This document shows positions 1 through 5,995 of a DNA stretch of 27,556 nucleotides, one piece after another; position 1 is the first letter of the stretch, and every line of letters starts with the position of its first letter. The DNA is from DASRVA01 sp050732935 (lineage in GTDB: Bacteria > Gemmatimonadota > Gemmatimonadetes > JACCXV01 > JAHWKZ01): positions 1-27,556 of the forward strand of contig JBOHRW010000098.1 of assembly GCA_050732935.1 (NCBI GenBank). The letters run 5' to 3'. The position numbers and the translations under genes are program-made. The notes beneath the pieces are model-generated. The model was given only the letters and a program-made list of their open reading frames with translations, was not told the origin of the DNA and did no database searches.

Positions 1-56
1 ACCGCTTGAGCGTCCCTGTCCGTCAATCCGAGCGGGACCAGGATCTTTTTGAACAT
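1..56 (-). CDS. Universal stress protein (UspA family), N-terminus only, cut by window edge
   Basis: Reading the minus strand from an ATG at 54-56 gives MFKKILVPLGLTDRDAQA, which runs off the window. The opening 'FKKILVPL' is the first beta strand of UspA-domain proteins, which bind ATP or act as small stress-response modules. A good Shine-Dalgarno sequence, GGAGGTG, lies six bases upstream of the ATG and supports this start. The gene lies just downstream of the anion-transporter remnant on the same strand, an arrangement seen for Usp proteins that accompany membrane transporters. Only 18 residues are visible, so the family call rests on the N-terminal motif and start signal alone. Confidence 0.55.
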   Translation of the reverse strand, partial: MFKKILVPLGLTDRDAQA

Positions 57-116
57 CGGGCCACCTCCAATTCGAGGGTCAGCGTGCCAACGGCCAGGCG
101 CCAGCGTCCCCCGCCA

Positions 117-332
117 TCAGCCGAAGACCCGCGTCACCAGAAGCACGCCCACGATCGGAACGAGGAACACGAACAGCAGGTCGAGAAGCGCGCCCGCGCG
201 AGCGAGCTGGGGGACGGTGATCCGGCCGGAGCCGTAGACGATCGCGTTGGGCGGCGTGGCCACGGGCAGCATGAAGCCCCCGCTGGCCGCCAGCCCCGCC
301 GGGATCACGAGGAGCAGCGGATCCTGGCCCAC
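117..332 (-). pseudogene. DASS/SLC13-type anion permease, C-terminal remnant
   Basis: The last ~70 residues contain 'FMLPVATPPNAIVYGSG', the conserved segment of the sodium:dicarboxylate/sulfate (DASS, SLC13, CitT-like) transporters, followed by a final hydrophobic helix (LLDLLFVFLVPIVGVLLV). Full-length family members are about 450-600 residues with 11 or more helices, so only the last part is here. In the same frame an upstream TGA occurs at 348-350. A short hydrophobic stretch (WIGLIAGLFGG) continues in another frame up to position 390, suggesting a frameshift, and beyond that I see no transporter sequence before the opposite-strand phosphatase. I infer a truncated, non-functional gene; a sequencing or assembly error at this point is the main alternative. 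Confidence 0.6.
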
Positions 333-422
333 CGAAGAGGCCGGCGATCAAGCCGATCCACCGGCGCAAACCGTATTCAGCGGTCGCCATGGACGGCCCC
401 TAGTGTATCTTGAGCCTCACGC

Positions 423-1280
423 ATGCGACCATTGGTCAGAACACGAGCGCCGATCGGAAAGGTTCGACGGAGTGCCCGCCCGCGCGCCGTGATGGCGCTC
501 GGGTTGCTCGCCCTGGCTTCCGCCTGCGCGCGGAATCCCCATCCCCTCCTCCACTCCACGACCTGGGTCCGGACGTCCGCCGAGTACGACGCGGTCGCCC
601 GGGAGGCGTGGCGCCTGGCCATCGAGCGTCTCGATGAGGCGCTCGCCCACACATTCTGGACGGCGGCCCTCGAGCAGACCGGTGGATATCAGGATCTGCC
701 ACCCGCCGTGATCGTGGACGTGGACGAGACCGTCCTCGACAACTCGGCCTTCCAGACGCGCCTGATCAACGCCGGGGAGGAGTTCGACCCCGAGCTCTGG
801 ACCCAGTGGGTCCTGGAGGCGGCCGCCCCGCCGGTCCCGGGCGCCCTCGAGTTCGCCCGCGCCGCCGAGCGGCGGGGTGTGACGATCTTCTACGTCACCA
901 ACCGCGACCAGGCCCTCGAGGAGGCCACTCGGCGGAACCTGGAGACGGCGGGGTTCCCCTTGGATCCCGGGCAGGACCGCGTCCTGACCCGCGGCGAGCG
1001 GCGTGACTGGATCAGCGACAAGTCGTCGCGGCGGGAGGTGGTCGCCCGGCGCTTCCGGATCCTGCTCCTCGTGGGTGACGACTTCAACGACTTCGCCTCA
1101 GCCCGCCTGTCGCCGGCTCAGCGCGCGACCCTCGCCGCGCGCTATTCCGACCGCTGGGGCCGGCAGTGGATCATGCTGCCGAACCCGATGTACGGCTCGT
1201 GGGAGGACGCCCTCTACGGCTACCAGTCGGGCCTTTCCGCCGACGAGAAGACGCGTCGGAAGGCAGCCGCCCTGGATTGA
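423..1280 (+). CDS. Secreted HAD-family acid phosphatase (lipoprotein e(P4)/class B-like)
   Basis: A 285-residue protein of the HAD superfamily, subfamily IIIB, whose members dephosphorylate nucleotides and other phosphomonoesters outside the cytoplasm. All four HAD motifs are visible: I, 'VDVDETVLDNS' with D99 and D101 (nucleophile and acid/base); II, 'YVTNRD'; III, the lysine in 'SDKSSRRE'; IV, 'VGDDFNDFA'. The N-terminus is basic, then hydrophobic, then 'LALASAC' around C35, a plausible lipobox, which suggests a lipid-anchored enzyme like Haemophilus e(P4). The start is uncertain: ATG at 492 (residue 24) would also give a lipoprotein signal, and neither start has a clear ribosome-binding site. 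It is monocistronic and converges with the ligase gene. The general family call is strong; the exact substrate cannot be read from sequence. Confidence 0.85.
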   Translation: MRPLVRTRAPIGKVRRSARPRAVMALGLLALASACARNPHPLLHSTTWVRTSAEYDAVAREAWRLAIERLDEALAHTFWTAALEQTGGYQDLPPAVIVDVDETVLDNSAFQTRLINAGEEFDPELWTQWVLEAAAPPVPGALEFARAAERRGVTIFYVTNRDQALEEATRRNLETAGFPLDPGQDRVLTRGERRDWISDKSSRREVVARRFRILLLVGDDFNDFASARLSPAQRATLAARYSDRWGRQWIMLPNPMYGSWEDALYGYQSGLSADEKTRRKAAALD

Positions 1281-1364
1281 GAAGCAACCGGAGACATGGT
1301 TGGCGCTCTGGGGTTGGCAAGGCATACGCCGTCGATAAGGGGAAGAGCTTCCTGGGTTAAGGGA

Positions 1365-2912
1365 TCAAGAAGGGTCCCCGCCCGACATCTTCCTGTAGAT
1401 CTCCCACACGGCGGTGATCGTGTCGGCCTGATCGGCACGCTTGTCGGGCCGGTAGTGGCGGATCCTGGCGAAACGGAGGGCGAGCCCGCTCGGATACGTG
1501 GGGCTCGCTTGGACGTCATTGAAGGCGACCTCGACCACGAGTTCCGGTCGCACGTGAACGACGTGGCCGTCGCGCGCCGTCTCGAGCTCGAGGAGACGCG
1601 CGGTCTGCCAGGCGAGCACCTCGTCGGTCATCCCCTTGAAGGTCTTGCCCAGCATGGCGAAGCCGCCGCCCGGCTCGAGCGCACCCAGATGGAGGTTGCT
1701 GAGCCATCCCTTCCGACGGCCGTGCCCCCACTCTGCGGCCAGGACGACGAGGTCGAGGGTGTGGACGGGCTTCAGCTTGAGCCAGGCGCCTCCGCGGGAA
1801 CCGGCCTGGTAGGGGGAGTCCAGGGCCTTCGCCATGATCCCTTCGTGTCCGTGCGCGAGAGCGGAGGCGAGGAACAACCCGGCCTCCGCGGCGTCGGCGG
1901 TCACCATGCGGGGGATCACGAGATCCGCGGGGGCCCCTTCGGCCAGCTCCTTAGCGCGGCGCGATAGCGGCTCTCCCAGCAGGTCGTCGCCGTCCAGGCG
2001 CAGCAGATCGAAGAGAAAGACCGAAAGCGGAAGCTCGGCGCGCATCCGCTCGACCTCGAGCCTCCGGCCGAAGCGGCGCATGGTGACCTGGAAGGGATGC
2101 GGGTTGCCGTCCGGTTTGAGCGCGATCGCCTCGCCGTCGAGGATCGCTTCCCGGAAGGGCAATCGGCGCGCGGCATCGACGACCTCGGGAAGCGCGACGG
2201 TCACGTCGTTGAGCCGGCGCGAGAAGACGGCGACGTCGGCACCAGCCTTGTGGATCTGAACCCGGGCGCCGTCCAGCTTGAACTCGAGGGCGGCCTCGCC
2301 GAGCCGTTCCAGGCCCGCGGCGAGATCGTCCAGGGGCCGGGCCAGCATCGGCTGCACCGGGCGAAAGAGCTCGACGCCGATCCCTTCGACACCCGAATCG
2401 TCGTTGGTGAGAAGCGCACGGGCGACCTTTCCCAGGTCGGCGGTCACGGCCAGCGCCCGCCGGATCTCGACCCCGGGGCGCCCGGCCGCCCGCGCCACCG
2501 CCTCGGCGACCAGCTTCTCCAGCGCCCCCTGTCGCAGCTCGCCCAGGACCAGACCCGCCAGAAAGTCGCGCTCGGTATCGGTGGCCCGCCCGAGCAGGTT
2601 GCCCAGGAACCGTCCCCGCTCGAGTGTCGATCCCGGACCGGCGGTGGCCGCGATCCGCTCGAAGTCCGCGTCGACCTCCGTCAGCCCGAGTGTCGGCGAT
2701 TCCGCCGCGTCTTCCGGCCACGCGTCCCGCAGAAGCGCGGGCCCGACCCCGATCCTTCCCTGTCGGGGCGAGCCCGACAGGAAGGCGATCGCGATCTCGA
2801 TCTCTTCGGGCGGGGTCCGCCCCAGGAGGTCGGCCAGAAGACCGATCTTCTCCAGCCTTCCGCTCGTCCCGCCTACCCTATGGGAGGTCTCGACCAGCTC
2901 GAGGAGCCGCAT
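1365..2912 (-). CDS. lig: ATP-dependent DNA ligase
   Basis: A 515-residue ligase with three parts: an N-terminal helical DNA-binding domain (about 1-180), an adenylation domain (about 185-390) and a C-terminal OB-fold. Motif I is 'FKLDGARVQ', with K212 as the predicted AMP-accepting lysine. Further nucleotidyltransferase motifs are 'AILDGEAIAL', 'EGIMAKALDSPYQAG' and 'WLKLKP'. The size and the presence of the N-terminal domain match the archaeal/LigB-like group rather than LigD, and no Ku, polymerase or nuclease domain is attached or adjacent. It would seal nicks as an accessory to an NAD-dependent LigA encoded elsewhere. The start is the ATG at 2910-2912, beginning MRLLELVETS; the reading frame stays open far upstream, but that part resembles no ligase and overlaps the opposite-strand gene. 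No good Shine-Dalgarno is visible. Confidence 0.92.
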   Translation of the reverse strand: MRLLELVETSHRVGGTSGRLEKIGLLADLLGRTPPEEIEIAIAFLSGSPRQGRIGVGPALLRDAWPEDAAESPTLGLTEVDADFERIAATAGPGSTLERGRFLGNLLGRATDTERDFLAGLVLGELRQGALEKLVAEAVARAAGRPGVEIRRALAVTADLGKVARALLTNDDSGVEGIGVELFRPVQPMLARPLDDLAAGLERLGEAALEFKLDGARVQIHKAGADVAVFSRRLNDVTVALPEVVDAARRLPFREAILDGEAIALKPDGNPHPFQVTMRRFGRRLEVERMRAELPLSVFLFDLLRLDGDDLLGEPLSRRAKELAEGAPADLVIPRMVTADAAEAGLFLASALAHGHEGIMAKALDSPYQAGSRGGAWLKLKPVHTLDLVVLAAEWGHGRRKGWLSNLHLGALEPGGGFAMLGKTFKGMTDEVLAWQTARLLELETARDGHVVHVRPELVVEVAFNDVQASPTYPSGLALRFARIRHYRPDKRADQADTITAVWEIYRKMSGGDPS

Positions 2913-2990
2913 GCCGGGAAACTTAGTGACGCCTGCTCGTAACGCGATCGAGCCCCTAAACCACGCTCCGGGTGGGCGTGTTTGCCAGAT

Positions 2991-3863
2991 GTGAGAAGAG
3001 GCGCACTCTACCTGCTGGATGGGTGGGCGCGACGGTCGGCCGCCTTGTTGCTCGGACTGGCCCTCCATCTGGCGCTGGCTGCACCGGCGGTGTCGCAGGT
3101 CCTCGGTGTCGCGGGGGTCGTGCCGAGCACCACCCGGACCGACAGCCTCGTCGCGCTCCTCGAAGCACCGGATCCAGCCAAGCTGCGCGAGCTCGAGACT
3201 CACTACAGGGAGAATGCCGACCCCGAGAAGCGGCTCCTCGAGAAGCGCTTCGGGCTCTTCGAGCACCACTACCGGGTGGATGCCGATCCGCGAGGGATTA
3301 CCCGGCGCTGGCGCGCGGAGGGCCTGGAAGGCGAGGCTTTCGACCGCGCCGTCCTGGAGGTCGTGACCGGGCGCTACTCGGCCTACTACTTCTTCGACGG
3401 GGTCATCCGTCCCAACGTCTTCGCGCCGACCGGCTCCACCAGGAGAGTCGAGAGCGCGCTCCACGAGAAGGTCCACCTGGTCCAGCCCGCCCTCTATCGA
3501 TCGCTGGGCCTGCGCTGCGCGTGGCGGCGACCCGATGACCCTTGCGTGCGGAGTCTGGAGCCGGTGGCTGTCTACCTGACGGAGTTCGCGAGGCTCAAAC
3601 GGGCCTCGCCGTCGCGAACCGACCGGAGCGTCAACCGGGCCATCGAGCGCTGGCTCGCGATGGAGGCCCTGCGCTGTGACTATCCGAGGCCGGTGTCTCG
3701 CTGTCCGCACGCCGAACGCGTCCGCGAGTATCTGGTGGAGCCGCTCGATCTCGCCCGGGTGATCGATCGCCTCGGGTTGGAGGAGGGGATCCGGCGCTAC
3801 GTGAAGGGGCTGTCGTCCGCGGAACTGGCGGGACTCGCGCCAGGGCCTTCACCGGCGCGCTGA
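2991..3863 (+). CDS. Exported protein of unknown function with an HExxH motif
   Basis: I do not recognise the family. The protein starts with a basic n-region and a clear hydrophobic stretch (ALLLGLALHLALAAPAVSQ), a signal peptide probably cleaved after an A-x-A/S site near residue 36. The mature part is rich in charged residues and contains 'ALHEKVHLVQ', an HExxH zinc-site motif (H158, E159, H162), followed by acidic residues at E190 ('SLEPVAVYL') and E198 ('LTEFARLK') that could provide a third ligand. Four cysteines (in LRCAW, DPCVR, LRCDY, SRCPH) could form two disulfides. A TTG at 2982 in frame is the longer alternative start; I prefer GTG 2991 because the signal peptide is better proportioned. 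It is divergent from the ligase with only 78 bp between them. A zinc peptidase role is inference from one motif. Confidence 0.6.
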   Translation: MRRGALYLLDGWARRSAALLLGLALHLALAAPAVSQVLGVAGVVPSTTRTDSLVALLEAPDPAKLRELETHYRENADPEKRLLEKRFGLFEHHYRVDADPRGITRRWRAEGLEGEAFDRAVLEVVTGRYSAYYFFDGVIRPNVFAPTGSTRRVESALHEKVHLVQPALYRSLGLRCAWRRPDDPCVRSLEPVAVYLTEFARLKRASPSRTDRSVNRAIERWLAMEALRCDYPRPVSRCPHAERVREYLVEPLDLARVIDRLGLEEGIRRYVKGLSSAELAGLAPGPSPAR

Positions 3864-3878
3864 CGAGCGACATCCGTC

Positions 3879-3895
3879 AGAGCCTGCGCGGCTCT
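3879..3895. terminator. Possible bidirectional hairpin between convergent genes
   Basis: AGAGCC and GGCTCT form a six-base-pair stem around a five-base loop, in the 31-bp gap between the convergent exported-protein and lipoprotein genes; the stem touches the lipoprotein stop codon. No T-tract follows on either strand, so this is a weak candidate. Confidence 0.25.
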
Positions 3896-4506
3896 CAGCC
3901 GTCGGGGTACGACAGGATCTTCCACTGATCGCCCACGCGGACGACCGAGCCGAACAGGCGCAGGTCGTCTTCCCGTACGCCGTCGACTTCGGCGTCCACG
4001 CGGCTCGTCTCGTGCAGCACGAAGTTCACGAAGTCCTGGTCCGGGCGCTCGAAGCGCAGGTCCAGGATAGGGACGTCTCTGCCGCCGTAGTCGCGCAGCA
4101 GCCGCATCAGACCGCGGCGGGCGTCCGGGTAGTGGGTGACCCACAGCGTCTCGAAGCGGGCGTTGATCGGCGGGTGCGCCGCCGGGAACGCCGGATAGAG
4201 GATCTCGCGGTACTCCCGCTCGGTGATCATGAGATCCAGGAGGCGCGTCGTGTCGTGCTCGACCAGCGCGACCTCGAAAGTCAGCAGCAGGTCGTCCAGG
4301 CTCGGCGCGGATCCCGTCAGGCGCAGCTCCTCGGAGGGGAGCTCCTCGATGTCGTAAGGCCGACCGTCCGCCTTGCCACAGCCGCCCAGGCCGGTCGCCG
4401 TGACCGCCACGAAGACGAGACAGGCCGGGAACGCGGCCGCAGGGAACCGGGAGGAACGAAGTCCAACGCGTCCCCCCCGGCCCGGGTATGCCATGCGGTC
4501 GGACAT
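3895..4506 (-). CDS. Small lipoprotein, third gene of TonB-receptor operon
   Basis: About 203 residues, unrecognised. A signal sequence (FPACLVFVAVTATGLGGC) ends in a lipobox with cysteine in 'GLGGCGKADG', so it is a predicted lipoprotein. The mature part is mixed helix and strand and ends 'VVRVGDQWKILSYPDG', reminiscent of the closing strands of NTF2-like/SnoaL folds; that resemblance is weak. The start ATG (4504-4506) lies two bases after the stop codon of the preceding gene, suggesting translational coupling; ATG 4492-4494, four codons in, is the alternative. The position as last gene after a TonB receptor and a large lipoprotein suggests a periplasmic or surface partner of the same uptake system. 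Confidence 0.65.
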   Translation of the reverse strand: MSDRMAYPGRGGRVGLRSSRFPAAAFPACLVFVAVTATGLGGCGKADGRPYDIEELPSEELRLTGSAPSLDDLLLTFEVALVEHDTTRLLDLMITEREYREILYPAFPAAHPPINARFETLWVTHYPDARRGLMRLLRDYGGRDVPILDLRFERPDQDFVNFVLHETSRVDAEVDGVREDDLRLFGSVVRVGDQWKILSYPDG

Positions 4507-4508
4507 GC

Positions 4509-5957
4509 CTAGTTGGCGTCCGTCCAGACCGACCACCCGGCCGTCCAGTCGGTGGCGTCGAAGGCGCCCAGGTAGGCGGCGGCAGGATCGACCACGCCCG
4601 GCCCGCTCGGGGTGCGGGCGTTGGCCGACTCCCGCGCCGGCGATCCGGCGCCCGGCCGCAGGTCGGGGGTGGTCCCGTCGATCGGGTCGGCCAGGTTGAC
4701 GCTCGTAAACAGCGGATCGTCGCAGACGAACGTCCCGTCGCCGAAGGCGGCCTCGACACCGTCGGTGACGTAGTCGCCGCTCCGGAAGTTGACGTTCTGT
4801 GTCAGGCACGTGGTCGCCGCCTGTGCCGCCGGGCTCGCCAGCGCCTGGTTCTCGAAGAAAAGGATATTGTCGATGTTGAGCTCGCCTCCGGTCGCCCGGC
4901 CTTGCGAGCCCGAGCCGTCGATCACGACGCCCACGTTGCCGAAGTTGGCGATGATCGAATTGTAGATGTCGGGGGCGCTGTTCCGGCGCAGGAACGGGCC
5001 GTCGTTGATCTCGCTGTTAGCCTGCTCGACGCCCGCCCCGATCCAGGTGACGTTCCAGAAGGTCGGGGTCGTGATCGGCGTGTTATCGGAGCCATCGCCG
5101 TCGTTGTCGCACTCGACGCCGCGGTTGGCGAGATCCCGATCCTGGATGACGAGGGCGAACTGGACCGTGCCGGTCCAGCCGAAGTCGCAGTCCAGCCCGT
5201 CGTCGTCGTTGCCGCTCGAGATCAGGTGGTCGGCGTTCGTCGTGCCGCCGAACCACTCGAACCCGTCGTCGGCGATCAGGTGCGCCTGGACGTGGCTGAT
5301 CACTGTACCGCTGCCGGTTCCGGCGAACGTGAGACCGTTGATCTCGTTGTCCGGTGCGATCTGGACTCCTCCGCAGAGGATGACCAGGTACTGGATGTCA
5401 CCGCTGTCGTCGGTGGGATCGTCGCCGCCGAAGGGACGGCTCACACCCTCTGAGATCGCGGTCCCGCCGGGGACGTTGATCGGCGCATTGCCGTGGAGGA
5501 CGACGCCGCCGCCGTCGCCGCGGCTGCAGGACGTGACCTGGGAGAGACCCAGGGCCTCCGCCGTGGCCGCGCTTCCGGGACGCAGGAACACGGGGTTCCC
5601 GGGCGTGCCCTGGACGACCAGCCGGCCGCTGGGGCCGGTGTCGTCTCCTTGCAGCGTGACGATCGTCCCCTTCGTCTCGATGTCGCTGACGAGATCCGTG
5701 CCCGCGGGAACGGTCAGGACCGCGCCGGGGACGACCTCGAGGAAGCCTTCAATGACGTAGATCGAATCGGCCGACAGGGTGCGGTTGCCCGAGATCTGGC
5801 CTTCCAGAATGACGACCAAGGATCCGCCGCCGTTGCCGTTGCCGTTACCGTTACCGTTGCCGTTGCCGACCGGGTTGTCGTCGTCGCAGGCCACCAGGCC
5901 CACGGCGACCAGACTCACCAGGCCAAGACGCGTGAGAGGACGGGTGATGCAGTGCAT
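4509..5957 (-). CDS. Large surface/periplasmic lipoprotein with Gly-Asn linker, partner of TonB receptor
   Basis: 482 residues. The signal peptide ends 'VGLVACDDD', a good lipobox with the cysteine at about residue 24. A linker of alternating Gly-Asn follows, encoded by hexamer repeats, then a body rich in Gly, Asp, Asn and Val. The body has features of a right-handed beta-helix: an early 'GTPGNPVFLRPG' segment and repeated short strands such as 'GLTFAGTGSGTVISHVQ' and 'IYNSIIANFGNVGVVIDG'. The start at 5955-5957 is supported by AGGAAGGA five bases upstream; a longer reading from 5984 lacks such a site. It lies 38 bp after the receptor stop. Genes of this type are recurrent neighbours of TonB receptors and are often left as hypothetical; a role in capturing a ligand at the cell surface is inference. 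Confidence 0.75.
   Translation of the reverse strand: MHCITRPLTRLGLVSLVAVGLVACDDDNPVGNGNGNGNGNGNGGGSLVVILEGQISGNRTLSADSIYVIEGFLEVVPGAVLTVPAGTDLVSDIETKGTIVTLQGDDTGPSGRLVVQGTPGNPVFLRPGSAATAEALGLSQVTSCSRGDGGGVVLHGNAPINVPGGTAISEGVSRPFGGDDPTDDSGDIQYLVILCGGVQIAPDNEINGLTFAGTGSGTVISHVQAHLIADDGFEWFGGTTNADHLISSGNDDDGLDCDFGWTGTVQFALVIQDRDLANRGVECDNDGDGSDNTPITTPTFWNVTWIGAGVEQANSEINDGPFLRRNSAPDIYNSIIANFGNVGVVIDGSGSQGRATGGELNIDNILFFENQALASPAAQAATTCLTQNVNFRSGDYVTDGVEAAFGDGTFVCDDPLFTSVNLADPIDGTTPDLRPGAGSPARESANARTPSGPGVVDPAAAYLGAFDATDWTAGWSVWTDAN
5830..5865. repeat. Six tandem hexamers encoding the Gly-Asn linker
   Basis: Six consecutive units of CCGTTG or CCGTTA on the plus strand encode the Gly-Asn alternation in the lipoprotein just after its lipid-anchored cysteine. 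The period is six, so gain or loss of units would lengthen or shorten the linker without breaking the frame. Confidence 0.85.
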
Positions 5958-5995
5958 GAGAATCCTTCCTTCCTGATTGATCATGTTCCGGGACG

